This document shows positions 6,052 to 13,665 of a DNA stretch of 13,665 nucleotides, in pieces. The notes beneath the pieces are model-generated. The model was not told the DNA's origin, made no database searches, and was given only the letters and a program-made list of their open reading frames with translations. The position numbers and the translations under genes are program-made. Every line of letters starts with the position of its first letter. The first letter of the stretch is position 1. The stretch is taken from contig CAZBNU010000100.1 of NCBI GenBank assembly GCA_964493075.1, positions 1 to 13,665 on the forward strand, read 5' to 3'. Source of the DNA: SLFT01 sp964493075 (GTDB taxonomy: Bacteria; Hydrogenedentota; Hydrogenedentia; Hydrogenedentales; CAITNO01).

Positions 6052-7260
6052 ATGGCTTCGACACCAGACTCCACGCTTGTTCCAACGACGTTATCACAGC
6101 GGCTTACTTCCCTGGACGCATATCGCGGATTCGTTATGTTCCTCATGATGGCGGAAGTGCTGCGGTTTCATGCCATGTCGGCAGCGTTTCCCGAAAGCGG
6201 GTTCTGGGATTTTCTGGCTTGGCATCAGTCCCACATGGAATGGGTCGGCTGCTCTTTGCACGACCTCATCCAACCCTCCTTCTCGTTTATCGTGGGCGTT
6301 GCGCTACCCTTCTCGCTGGCGGCGCGTTCCGAACAGGGGCAAACCCAAAAACAAAAAATCCTGCATGCCTTCCGCCGGGCATTGACACTCGTTGTGCTTG
6401 GCGTACTGCTGCGCATCATCGGTTCCGGTTTTGCCAGGTGGACTTTTGAAGACACCCTGTCACAAATCGGATTGGGGTATGGTTTCCTGTTTCTGCTCGG
6501 GTTGCGGTCGGTGCGCGTGCAGTGGATTTCATTTGCCGCAATCCTGGTTGGCTACTGGTTGTTGTTCGCCCTGTACCCCCTTCCCGGTAGGGATTTTGAC
6601 TGGTCAACCATCGGCCTTTCGCCGGATTGGCAAGGCAACCTGACCGGCTTCGCCGCACACTGGAACAAAAACACCAACCCTGCGTGGGCATTCGACACCT
6701 GGTTCCTGAATCTGTTTCCGCAAAAGACATCCTTTGTTGCCAATGGCGGTGGGTACGCAACATTGAGTTTCATACCCACGCTGGCAACCATGATACTCGG
6801 GCTGATCACCGGCAACATGCTGCGCAGCGAAAAAACGAATCAACAGAAAATCCGCTGGATGCTTTTTGCAGGCACCATCGTCCTGTTTACCGGCTGGATG
6901 CTTGGCGCGCTTGGCATCTGCCCCGTAGTAAAACGCATCTGGACGCCCAGTTGGGTATTATTCGCCGGTGGCTGGAGTTTGCTGCTACTGGCGGCATTCT
7001 ACACCATAATAGACACCATACAACTCAAGAAATGGTCGTTCCCGCTTATCGTAATAGGGATGAACTCCATCGCCGCCTACCTCATTGCAGACGCCTTCGG
7101 CGGACTCATGCGCGGCGTGCTTGATTTCGTTCCCGGTGAAGGATTCTTCGCACTCCTCGGCGCTGCCTACGCTCCGCTGTTTCAAGGCATCATCATACTG
7201 CTTCTCTACTGGCTCATTCTGTTCTGGATGTATCGAAAGCGGGTGTTTCTGCGGATATAG
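6052..7260 (+). CDS. Multi-pass membrane acyltransferase, HGSNAT-like (COG4299 / DUF5009 type)
   Basis: This 402-aa membrane protein has about ten hydrophobic segments. It resembles bacterial relatives of heparan-alpha-glucosaminide N-acetyltransferase, which pass an acyl group across the membrane to a sugar amine or hydroxyl. The N-terminal signature is RLTSLDAYRGFVMFLMM (17-33). The conserved core follows: H61-x-x-W-V-G (HMEWVG, 61-66), then DLIQPSFSFIVGVALPFS (71-88). KRIWTPSWVLF (294-304) and GMNSIAAYL (336-344) are further landmarks near the C-terminus. H61 is a candidate catalytic residue by analogy. The natural acceptor is unknown; many glycan-degrading bacteria carry such genes next to glycosidases. 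It stands alone on the + strand, and the 100-N gap begins 11 bases after the stop. Confidence 0.88.
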   Translation: MASTPDSTLVPTTLSQRLTSLDAYRGFVMFLMMAEVLRFHAMSAAFPESGFWDFLAWHQSHMEWVGCSLHDLIQPSFSFIVGVALPFSLAARSEQGQTQKQKILHAFRRALTLVVLGVLLRIIGSGFARWTFEDTLSQIGLGYGFLFLLGLRSVRVQWISFAAILVGYWLLFALYPLPGRDFDWSTIGLSPDWQGNLTGFAAHWNKNTNPAWAFDTWFLNLFPQKTSFVANGGGYATLSFIPTLATMILGLITGNMLRSEKTNQQKIRWMLFAGTIVLFTGWMLGALGICPVVKRIWTPSWVLFAGGWSLLLLAAFYTIIDTIQLKKWSFPLIVIGMNSIAAYLIADAFGGLMRGVLDFVPGEGFFALLGAAYAPLFQGIIILLLYWLILFWMYRKRVFLRI

Positions 7261-7271
7261 ATTTACCTTAC

Positions 7272-7371
7272 NNNNNNNNNNNNNNNNNNNNNNNNNNNNN
7301 NNNNNNNNNNNNNNNNNNNNNNNNNNNNNNNNNNNNNNNNNNNNNNNNNNNNNNNNNNNNNNNNNNNNNNN
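7272..7371. other. Assembly gap of exactly 100 N
   Basis: Exactly 100 N is a common convention for a gap of unknown size, so the true distance may differ. The gap removes the 3' end of the DUF433 gene and anything between it and the acyltransferase gene. Confidence 0.95.
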
Positions 7372-7550
7372 GCATACTCGATAGATTGCTGTATATCTTC
7401 GCGCTCAAGGTCGGGATAACCATCGATAATTTCTTCATAAGGCGCATCGTGGGCAATTTGCCCGACGATGACAGACACGGGAATTCGCATACCACGTATG
7501 CAGGCACGCCCTCCCATGATATCCGTTGAAAAAGTAATGCGGTCAAACAT
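7372..7550 (-). CDS. DUF433 antitoxin-like protein (3' end lost in gap)
   Basis: Sixty residues are visible, starting MFDRITFSTDIMGGRACIRG and including MRIPVSVIV (21-29) and EEIIDGYPDLEREDI (39-53). This is the DUF433 (VapB45-like) fold, a small winged-helix-like protein often encoded directly before a PIN-like DUF5615 toxin. The last visible codon is GCN (Ala), so the protein reads ...IEYA before the gap, as in complete homologues of about 75-80 aa. Perhaps 15-20 residues are missing. ggaga (complement of 7558-7562) lies 7 nt before the ATG. Any partner toxin would fall in the gap. The gene follows the metallophosphoesterase after 92 bp on the same strand, but its function is probably unrelated. 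Confidence 0.88.
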
Positions 7551-7642
7551 AACGCAATCTCCATAAATGATGGCCTATCAAAATGATTGGCTTTGCTCCC
7601 AATGGTATAACAGAAATCTTCTCTATCTCTTCGAGCAAGCCG

Positions 7643-8641
7643 CTATTCACCAACAGTCTCAACCTTCACTTCCGCATAGAACCCGCATGCATTATGCCCT
7701 GACACCACCTGCGGGATGCCATTCTTTATATCCAGGGATTGCTGGTGGGTGTGCCCCGCCAGGACTGTTAGCAGGTTTGGCGCGTTGAAAACCTCTTCGC
7801 AGAAATCCATAGTGACTTGTGTATGGCCTTCTTTGCGCCATTTTTCGCGACGTTCAATTTCGTAGTTTCGGTCGGTCTTCTCGCCCCATTTCGGATGGCC
7901 ACAGCCATATCCCAGGGTTCTGCCGGGCATGTAGATGGGGATGTGCATGAGCAACAATAGCGGCAGCCCACTTTTTATTTGTTCCCTGAAAAACTCCAGC
8001 TGTTCCGGCAGGATTTCGTAGGTGGAATCGTCAATGCAGACAAAACGTATCCCGTTGAAATCGTAGGCGGCATACAATGGATGGTTGCCCTGATACATGG
8101 GGGTCAGATGTTTTGCTGTCCAGGTGTCGCGGAGTTCCTGTGAACTGCCTTCCATGCCTTCATAATGCCAGTCGTGGTTCCCGGCAACGTAGGCGTATGG
8201 AATGCCAGTCGCCGCCAGTTTCTGCCGCGCCCATTCCACAGCAGATTCGGAGGGAAAACTGAAGATGTCGCCCGTGAGCGCAAGAAAATCAACCCGTTCT
8301 TTTTTGGCAACCGCCAGCGTAAGTTCAAAACTCTCCGCAGTGGAATATGGTTCTCCGGTCTGAAAATGGCTGTTGCTTTTGTATGCGCCCGCCATACGTT
8401 TGCTGTATTCCTGATAGGGCTCGCCCCGTTCATCATCCAGAGAGAGGTGGGTGTCGGTGATGTGGAAAACTTTGGTGCGCTTCACCTGGGCATGGGTATA
8501 GAAAAACATGCGGTTCTCGGTTGTTGAGAATGTACCCCGCAATTCTTTCGGGCACGCTTGTTCTGCATCGGATGCCGATATGCCCATCGTCATACCCAAT
8601 CCTGTCAGCGCCGAAGTACTGATAAATGCTCTTCGTTTCAT
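7643..8641 (-). CDS. Tat-exported calcineurin-like metallophosphoesterase
   Basis: This 332-aa protein carries all metal-binding blocks of the calcineurin-like phosphoesterase superfamily: HITDTHLS (60-67; D63, H65), LTGDI (122-126; D125), AGNHDWH (153-159; N155, H156), LMHIPIY (231-237; H233) and AGHTHQQ (295-301; H297, H299). It should therefore hydrolyse phosphate mono- or diesters with two metal ions. The start MKRRAFISTSALTGLGM is a short Tat signal with twin arginines at 3-4. A cut near SASDA (22-26) would place the enzyme outside the cytoplasm. aaagga (complement of 8649-8654) lies 7 nt before the ATG. It is downstream of the DUF1080 gene, with a strong hairpin between them. The substrate is not evident; phosphorylated sugars or nucleotides released during glycan breakdown are possible. 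Confidence 0.92.
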   Translation of the reverse strand: MKRRAFISTSALTGLGMTMGISASDAEQACPKELRGTFSTTENRMFFYTHAQVKRTKVFHITDTHLSLDDERGEPYQEYSKRMAGAYKSNSHFQTGEPYSTAESFELTLAVAKKERVDFLALTGDIFSFPSESAVEWARQKLAATGIPYAYVAGNHDWHYEGMEGSSQELRDTWTAKHLTPMYQGNHPLYAAYDFNGIRFVCIDDSTYEILPEQLEFFREQIKSGLPLLLLMHIPIYMPGRTLGYGCGHPKWGEKTDRNYEIERREKWRKEGHTQVTMDFCEEVFNAPNLLTVLAGHTHQQSLDIKNGIPQVVSGHNACGFYAEVKVETVGE

Positions 8642-8677
8642 AATGCTTTCCTTTGTTTCGCAAATGTGGGTACGTAG

Positions 8678-8726
8678 ATTCCGGTCTTTTTGTTTCTGAT
8701 TCTTATCAGAAACAAAAAACCGGAAT
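8678..8726. terminator. 22-bp hairpin between the DUF1080 and metallophosphoesterase genes
   Basis: Bases 8687-8700 pair perfectly with 8705-8718 (14 bp) around a 4-nt loop. After one bulged C (8686), 8678-8685 pairs with 8719-8726 (8 bp). The T/A-rich runs are inside the stem, so it is not a textbook terminator on either strand. Lying between two - strand genes, it could stop or attenuate transcription, protect an mRNA end, or be a dispersed repeat. The pairing is seen; the role is inferred. Confidence 0.5.
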
Positions 8727-8797
8727 GACGGTTATGGCGCGTTGTTTGGTAAGGCAACTTCTTTCATTTATGGCGGTATGACCGAAACAGGGTGCTG

Positions 8798-9571
8798 CTA
8801 CTCGCCCAATTCCTTCACATGGATGTTCCTGAACAGAATCGTGCCAGCCCTTCCGCTGTGAATCTGAAGTGCAAAAAAGCCGCTGGCATACGTGCCGTCA
8901 TCTACCCAATGGGCCACGGGCACGCCGTTGATCCAGGTCTTGATGGTATTGCCCTTGGCGGACACTGTCAGCCGATTCCAGCCGTCCACATCCAATGCGG
9001 CGCGGGCAGCCTGATGCTCTTTTAACCATAAGGGATAGAAAAAGCCGCCGCAACTCTGACAGTAGACGCCGCCTGACCAGTTTCTGTTTCCTTTGCCCTT
9101 GCCCTCCATCTCAATTTGCGGACCAAATACACTGTTCGAGTCGTCGGACTTGGTTTTTGAGCGAATCTGGATTCCTGAATTCCCATCCACTTCCCAGGCC
9201 ACTTCACAGGTAAAGATGAAATCCGTGAAGTCATCTTTTTCAGTGCATAGGTATGTGCTGTCCGTTCCGGGAACACAGGTGCCGACGATAGCATCCTCCT
9301 TAACCTCGAAGGTGCAGTCTCCGCCCTTCGATACCCATCCGGTCAAATCCTTGCCGTTAAACAACGCAGTAAACCCTTCCTTCAAATCCGGTTCCGCATC
9401 CGTGTTCAGCAACATGTCGCCGGGTTTCGGAGCGTTCTCCTGGGTCTCGTATTTCTTAATCCAATCCGCTTGTTGCGGATCGAGTTCGCCTGCGACTGCG
9501 ATGCCACAAACCAAAAGGACACAAGCAAACAACCCGACCACCAACAAACGGTTTTCCATTGCGTGTAACAT
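8798..9571 (-). CDS. Secreted DUF1080 protein (3-keto-disaccharide hydrolase family)
   Basis: This 257-aa protein is a concanavalin/LamG-like beta-sandwich of the DUF1080 family, named 3-keto-disaccharide hydrolase in Pfam. Members cleave glycosides that have first been oxidised at C3. Landmarks are GFTALFNGKDLTGW (66-79), NSGIQIRS (131-138), GPQIEM (150-155), the WNRLTVSAKGNTIKTWINGVP stretch (198-218), GFFALQIH (231-238) and FRNIHVKEL (247-255), so the domain is complete. A Sec signal peptide (hydrophobic 9-26, probable cut after AVA, residue 27) sends it out of the cytoplasm. The start at the first ATG is fixed by aaaggag 7 nt upstream; a second ATG at codon 5 is less well placed. It follows the GH106 gene after 55 bp, so the two are likely co-transcribed. 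Confidence 0.93.
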   Translation of the reverse strand: MLHAMENRLLVVGLFACVLLVCGIAVAGELDPQQADWIKKYETQENAPKPGDMLLNTDAEPDLKEGFTALFNGKDLTGWVSKGGDCTFEVKEDAIVGTCVPGTDSTYLCTEKDDFTDFIFTCEVAWEVDGNSGIQIRSKTKSDDSNSVFGPQIEMEGKGKGNRNWSGGVYCQSCGGFFYPLWLKEHQAARAALDVDGWNRLTVSAKGNTIKTWINGVPVAHWVDDGTYASGFFALQIHSGRAGTILFRNIHVKELGE

Positions 9572-9578
9572 CTTTTAT

Positions 9579-9585
9579 CTCCTTT
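9579..9585 (-). promoter_or_regulatory. Strong ribosome-binding site of the DUF1080 gene
   Basis: aaaggag on the - strand, 7 nt before ATG 9571. It favours that ATG over the in-frame ATG at 9559, which would leave a 19-nt spacing. Confidence 0.75.
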
Positions 9586-9626
9586 GGGTAATTTCAGAAT
9601 TCCGAAAATCTTCACTTTCTTATTCG

Positions 9627-12600
9627 TTATTTTGTGTTTTCGTGCAGTGGCTCCAGTATAACCTCCGAGGAGGTACGCAGCAAAACAGGTCCGAACAATC
9701 CTGACGGCAAAAGGCCGTCTTCTTTTGCATGAGGACGATATTGTTCGATGGCGCCAAAGGCGAACAATCGCTGTTCTTCAGGCGGGGACAGGTAATCACC
9801 GGTGATGCGGTTGACCAAAAGGTTCGTTACTTTAATTTCCAACTCGTTTTCACCAGGTTTCAATGCTGACGTTATGTCTATGCTATAAGGCGGCTTCCAA
9901 AGCAATCCGACAGCCTTGCCGTTTAATGTAACTTCTGCGATATTTTTCATCTGTCCCAAATCAAGAGTAACAGAACCGGTTTGTTCCGCCCAGGTAAAGC
10001 ATTTGTGGTAAATCCCAGTTCCTGAGTAATACTTTATATCCTGGTCAGGCAGTTCGGTCCAGGAAATCAGTTTATCCAATGAGCATTTCCTGCCAAGTTC
10101 TTCGAAGGTCAATTCCCAGCCGGAAGACAGGTCTATTCCAGGCGGGACAGTATCTATAGTAATTGTTTGTTTTGTGCCGTTATCGTATTCGAGTATGAAT
10201 GTGTCCGGCACGTAACTTAATAATTTCAATCGGTCTTCCTCGCGGACAACCCAATAGTCCTTATCACTGTCATCGGCGGTGATGAAAATATTTTGACCAT
10301 CAGCGGCAGAAGCGGAAAGTACCTTGTTGTTCACAGCATAGTCAATAGTCAAAGATTTCACTTCGTCGGGAGCCGGGTCTTTAACCCCCAAATCATCGGG
10401 CCAGACACGTATATTCAGTGAATTGTCATTCACGGCGGCTGCGACCTGTCGCGTAACATCAATACCTTTGTCCGGATTTTCCCGGCTGACGTACTGTGCT
10501 TTCATAATCTTTAGCTCATTTGCCGCTGCGTCACGCGCTACTGAAAGAAGATGATTGCCCGGTATGCCGGGTCTCAGGACAACAAAGACCGAACCCCTGG
10601 CATCAAGGTGAAGAGGCATTTCGATACGTCCGTTTTCCTGATTGAAGATTAACGCTGCTTCCCGTTTTCCCGTAGCCGGGTCCCAAAGTTCCGGAATTAC
10701 CGTATCAGAGGTGCGGAATGATGCGGTAAAATTGGCAGTCGTATTGGTCTGTTGCGAAAGGAAGAATACCTCTGCCTCGTCCGTATGGCGTTGAACAAAC
10801 AGGACCGAATCCGTTCCTTTAATTACACAGGCCGGTTCACAATTCGCGGCTTCAAGCGCCTCTTCGACCGTCTTACCCCATATAATACGGCCTTTACCGA
10901 AAAGATGTTCCCCCTGTCGTTTCCGCGACGTCCCCCAAAGTTGATTTGCCAATGCTGCGACTTGCTTATCTGCATTTTCATGGTCATAGAGCGATGGACT
11001 GTATTCTGGCTTTGGTCCGAGTATAGTAGCGCCTTCATTTACAAGATCACGCAGGTGGCCAAGAAGTTGCGGGGTCATGGACTGCAACTCCGGAGGTAAG
11101 GTCAGTAGCGCATAAGTAGCCCCACTTGGGAAGTGGATGCGTCCGTCATGCACAGCAGCCTTTAACAGCGTTTCTGTATTGCAGGCATCGTAATCATATT
11201 CGACCGGTATGCGTGGTCGCATGTATTCCCGCTGCGGTACGAGGGCTGGTGCTCCTTCGCCAAGGAAGCAACATATATCGGCCACAGGCTGTCCTGCCTG
11301 AAGCATAGCCGAACAACGGGCCAGATAATCCGTCCAGAACCGCGACTGCTCGAACCATGTGGCGCGGATGTTGTAGTCGAATGCATGTGTGCGGACAACC
11401 ACCGGCTTGCCTTGATACACTTCCAGTGGTTGCGTCATAAACAGGTGAATTACGAAACGGTTCAACCCATCGCACAGCGCCCGGTCACCGTACGCTTTGA
11501 CGTCGAAAGGGTCAAGCACATACGGGCGGCTATATCCGGTAAATGATTCGGCAGCAACAATTGACTTGCCGTAGGTATGTGCCGCGGAAGCCGTCTGCCG
11601 AATGGTTTCGCACACATCACTGTTCCAACAGCCCCGACCCTGATCATCCGCCGGAACACCGGGACGATAAATGCCAGACCAGAACTCGCCCATGGGAATG
11701 TCGGCCTGTCCAAGTTGGGCCAGCGCGTCGAAACAATAGGGTGACGGCCCGGCTGCTTCACTCTGGAACTTCACCCCCCGTTCGTGGCTGAGATTTCGCG
11801 CCATCTCCCAGTGGGTGATATAGAGGTCCGCAATGGTGCGGCGATAGTCCCAGAGAAATCGTTCGCTCGCGCCCTGGCTCTCCACCACGCGCCCCGTCAA
11901 CACGGGAAGCCACGGCAGCGGATCATAACCGCGTCGTTTCTTGAAATCCGCAATGAAGGAGGCGGTCCACCGATTGTACGGCATCTCAAAGCTGTCTTCG
12001 TGCAGGGCAGACAAGGCGCCGCCGTTGCCATGTCCAATCGCCTGCAACATGGGATCAATTCCCATAGTGAAATGCTTCTTCACAGCCTCCGGATTCAAAT
12101 AATCAACATGCCTGCTCCCGCTATCATTGGTTCCTGCTTTTGACCGCCAGCCAATACTGCTCCGGCCAAAACGCAGGATTTCCCATTCACCATCCGGGGC
12201 CTCCCATGTTAACTTGCCCGTCTGATCCATTTGGGCGGTCAGATCAATAACCTTCGCACTGTCTGCAAGATCAGGGATCGCACCTCGTTGCAGCTTTCCT
12301 GCCTCAGCCATAGCGTCAAGGCCATTTTTGCTATGATGATCGTTGCCGATTTGCTCGGTAAAATGTTTGTACGCCGACACGGCATCAGATTCCTCCTCCC
12401 CGGGCGCCAGCAACCGGAATTCCGACAGGTTCACGCGAGGAGAACCCGGAAACGCAATGCGGAACCAGCGGCTTGTGATTGCCGGGACTGCGAGGGTCAA
12501 GGGTTCGTTTCGGAGGACCTCCACTGTGGTCGCACTGCGGTAGGTCTCCCCGTCATCCGACACCTGCACGTCCACCACCTTTGGCCGCCAGCCGTGAGCA

Positions 12601-13388
12601 GGAAGCAGGTACACCGCTGTTGTGGTAAACGGTTTCTCAAACGCCAGATCGATGTACTCGCCTTCCGGCTTTGCGGCTTGGGAGGTCCAGATAGTTCTGG
12701 TGTCGCCGTCAACCAGGTATTCCGTCTCGAAATAGTACCAATTCTCTTTGCTCGAAACCTGTATCGTCGCACCGTTGATCATCTGCCTTGGCCGTTGCTT
12801 CAGCCTGTCTTCAAGGGGATACGCAATAACGGCCACATCACGATAAAAGCCTTCGCGAATTTCCGGCTGTGGAAGTTGAATCTCGACACGCGCACCACCT
12901 GACACACGGGCGCCGGAATGCACGATAATCTGGCCCGCGTCTTCGAGGTCAATCGAGGGGCTGCTGCAGCCGGTCGAGCCGTCGGTGTAGTTGATGATGA
13001 ACTCCAGTCCCAGTCGTGCGGCTTCAGCGTTGGCAAATTGCACCATCTCGACCCATTCCGGGCTCCACACGCGTTTCGATTTCCCAAAGACCGAATCGGG
13101 CAGCCAGCTGTCGTCGCACTGAAAAAGCAGCATGCCGCCGATGCCCTTGTCTTTGAGCGCTTCCAGGTCGCGTGTGATCGTTTCCTTCGATACCCGCCCC
13201 ATCCACCACCAATACACCCACGGGCGGGCACTTGCCGGCGGATTGGAAAAACAATCTGCCAGATTGCCCGGTTCTCCGTCCACATCATTTGCTGCGGCAA
13301 GGTTCGTATGCGCAAACATAACGAGCAACAACAAGACTAGAAGATTACAAGGCATTACCTTTTTCGTGAGCAGATTATTCAGCATCAT
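9627..13388 (-). CDS. Secreted GH106-type alpha-L-rhamnosidase
   Basis: This 1253-aa protein opens, after a signal peptide (hydrophobic 15-30, cut near AAA, residue 33), with NPPASARPWVYWWWMG (49-64) and ITRDLEALKDKGIGGMLLF (71-89). This is the entry of the GH106 catalytic barrel, which removes terminal alpha-L-rhamnose from plant-type glycans. Glu-containing stretches in the core that could hold the catalytic acids are ALHEDSFE (461-468), QSEAAGPSP (542-550) and VAAESFTG (611-618); I cannot say which. A discoidin-like beta-sandwich (about 205-327, DGDTRTIWTS to SEFRLL) is inserted before them. A galactose-binding-like domain (about 1090-1245, with LNGKAVGLLWKPPY and GENELEIKVTNL) ends the protein. 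Length and order fit the family. aaaagg lies 6 nt before ATG 13388 (9 nt before ATG 13385). It starts 109 bp after the edge gene and leads into DUF1080. Confidence 0.9.
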   Translation of the reverse strand: MMLNNLLTKKVMPCNLLVLLLLVMFAHTNLAAANDVDGEPGNLADCFSNPPASARPWVYWWWMGRVSKETITRDLEALKDKGIGGMLLFQCDDSWLPDSVFGKSKRVWSPEWVEMVQFANAEAARLGLEFIINYTDGSTGCSSPSIDLEDAGQIIVHSGARVSGGARVEIQLPQPEIREGFYRDVAVIAYPLEDRLKQRPRQMINGATIQVSSKENWYYFETEYLVDGDTRTIWTSQAAKPEGEYIDLAFEKPFTTTAVYLLPAHGWRPKVVDVQVSDDGETYRSATTVEVLRNEPLTLAVPAITSRWFRIAFPGSPRVNLSEFRLLAPGEEESDAVSAYKHFTEQIGNDHHSKNGLDAMAEAGKLQRGAIPDLADSAKVIDLTAQMDQTGKLTWEAPDGEWEILRFGRSSIGWRSKAGTNDSGSRHVDYLNPEAVKKHFTMGIDPMLQAIGHGNGGALSALHEDSFEMPYNRWTASFIADFKKRRGYDPLPWLPVLTGRVVESQGASERFLWDYRRTIADLYITHWEMARNLSHERGVKFQSEAAGPSPYCFDALAQLGQADIPMGEFWSGIYRPGVPADDQGRGCWNSDVCETIRQTASAAHTYGKSIVAAESFTGYSRPYVLDPFDVKAYGDRALCDGLNRFVIHLFMTQPLEVYQGKPVVVRTHAFDYNIRATWFEQSRFWTDYLARCSAMLQAGQPVADICCFLGEGAPALVPQREYMRPRIPVEYDYDACNTETLLKAAVHDGRIHFPSGATYALLTLPPELQSMTPQLLGHLRDLVNEGATILGPKPEYSPSLYDHENADKQVAALANQLWGTSRKRQGEHLFGKGRIIWGKTVEEALEAANCEPACVIKGTDSVLFVQRHTDEAEVFFLSQQTNTTANFTASFRTSDTVIPELWDPATGKREAALIFNQENGRIEMPLHLDARGSVFVVLRPGIPGNHLLSVARDAAANELKIMKAQYVSRENPDKGIDVTRQVAAAVNDNSLNIRVWPDDLGVKDPAPDEVKSLTIDYAVNNKVLSASAADGQNIFITADDSDKDYWVVREEDRLKLLSYVPDTFILEYDNGTKQTITIDTVPPGIDLSSGWELTFEELGRKCSLDKLISWTELPDQDIKYYSGTGIYHKCFTWAEQTGSVTLDLGQMKNIAEVTLNGKAVGLLWKPPYSIDITSALKPGENELEIKVTNLLVNRITGDYLSPPEEQRLFAFGAIEQYRPHAKEDGLLPSGLFGPVLLRTSSEVILEPLHENTK

Positions 13389-13497
13389 AAGTTACCTTTT
13401 GTGCCAGGAAATAGAAAACGAGAACATTCCCACATCATGCATGAAATCTTCCTGAAATTCCAGTTATGCCGACCGAAATAAAGAAGAAAACAGAGCG
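13389..13497 (-). other. Leader between the edge gene and the GH106 gene
   Basis: These 109 bp hold the aaaagg ribosome-binding site (complement of 13395-13400) of the GH106 gene. I see no convincing promoter or terminator, so read-through from the edge gene is plausible. A - strand frame of 72 codons crossing this region (13385-13603) starts out of frame inside the edge gene and is not called. Confidence 0.4.
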
Positions 13498-13665
13498 CTA
13501 TTCGATCGGCTGGGACGCATCCTCCATTTCCCCCGGTAAATACCACTTTTTTAAGTCTCTTGAACGTGCAACGCCAACTTTGCAATGTCCCCGCTCCCGA
13601 CAAAGCTCAGAATCGTTGGCGCCGGAAAAGAACAGGTAAAACCAGCCGTCATATTCGCGCCAGTC
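13498..13665 (-). CDS. C-terminal end of a probable beta-propeller glycosidase (partial)
   Basis: Reading the - strand from the window edge gives 55 residues, then a TAG stop (complement of 13498-13500). The start lies beyond the window. The sequence includes YDGWFYLFFSGAND, then GHCKVGVARSRDLKKW. The pattern DGxYYLFYSG followed by a short loop and VGVARSxDLxxW is typical of blades in five-bladed propeller glycosidases (GH43, GH32, GH130-like and relatives). Such enzymes cut arabinosides, xylosides or fructosides, or phosphorolyse mannosides; the family cannot be settled from one blade. It lies directly upstream of the GH106 gene on the same strand, which supports a shared glycan-degradation operon. 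Confidence 0.6.
   Translation of the reverse strand, partial: DWREYDGWFYLFFSGANDSELCRERGHCKVGVARSRDLKKWYLPGEMEDASQPIE

Noticed and set aside
7085..7384. Open frames running through the N stretch
   Set aside because: They exist only because N is not read as a stop; they are shadows of the acyltransferase and DUF433 genes.
9093..9704. 203-codon + strand open frame opposite DUF1080
   Set aside because: It is antisense to a complete, well-supported gene and has no family features.
12231..12902. 223-codon + strand open frame opposite GH106
   Set aside because: It is antisense to the rhamnosidase gene, with Arg/His-rich composition typical of a shadow frame.
13385..13603. 72-codon - strand open frame before GH106
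   Set aside because: Its first part overlaps, out of frame, the better-supported glycosidase-like edge gene (13498-13665), and its sequence is not protein-like.

Overview
The window looks like a chromosomal segment of an environmental, heterotrophic, glycan-degrading bacterium of moderate GC content. Exported ThuA-like, DUF1080 and TIM-barrel sugar-isomerase-like proteins, a COG4299-type membrane acyltransferase and a GH106-type rhamnosidase occur together. That mix is typical of Planctomycetes, Verrucomicrobia, Lentisphaerae or Hydrogenedentes-like lineages. No rRNA or marker protein is present to fix the taxon, so this is an inference. The sequence appears to be a scaffold, because it holds a run of exactly 100 N (7272-7371).

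Layout. (a) 2-49 is the last 15 codons of a + strand gene. (b) 50-848 is a gene-free, repeat-rich stretch with a GC hairpin, six helically phased T-tracts, an inverted repeat, degenerate direct and tandem repeats, a G-quadruplex motif and an 11-bp palindrome next to 9-bp tandem repeats. (c) 849-4401 carries three + strand genes for exported proteins: a Tat-type sugar isomerase/epimerase-like TIM barrel, a Sec-type ThuA-like protein and an unrecognised Tat-type protein. They end at a bidirectional terminator (4427-4458). (d) 4489-5849 carries two - strand genes for RNA-acting proteins: a glycine-rich RRM protein with a long leader and an RluA-family pseudouridine synthase. (e) 6052-7260 is a + strand multi-pass acyltransferase (HGSNAT-like). 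(f) After the gap, everything to the window end lies on the - strand. In transcription order these are the 3' end of a probable glycosidase (window edge), a 1253-aa GH106-type alpha-L-rhamnosidase, a DUF1080 protein, a strong hairpin, a Tat-type metallophosphoesterase and a DUF433 antitoxin-like gene cut by the gap.

How the genes may work together. Most proteins carry export signals: Tat-like SRRNFI, KRRTFL and KRRAFI on three, and Sec-like signals on ThuA, DUF1080 and GH106. The likely theme is extracytoplasmic carbohydrate breakdown. GH106 and the edge gene would cut glycans. DUF1080 (Pfam: 3-keto-disaccharide hydrolase), ThuA and the isomerase-like TIM barrel fit oxidised (3-keto) sugar handling. 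The Gfo/Idh/MocA-type dehydrogenase expected to make the 3-keto sugar is not in the window, so this pathway is an inference. The RNA-related pair and the DUF433 gene are probably unrelated to it. No clearly new defence, CRISPR or mobile system was seen. The strongest leads are the unrecognised Tat protein, the structured noncoding stretch at 50-848 and the two intergenic hairpin elements.
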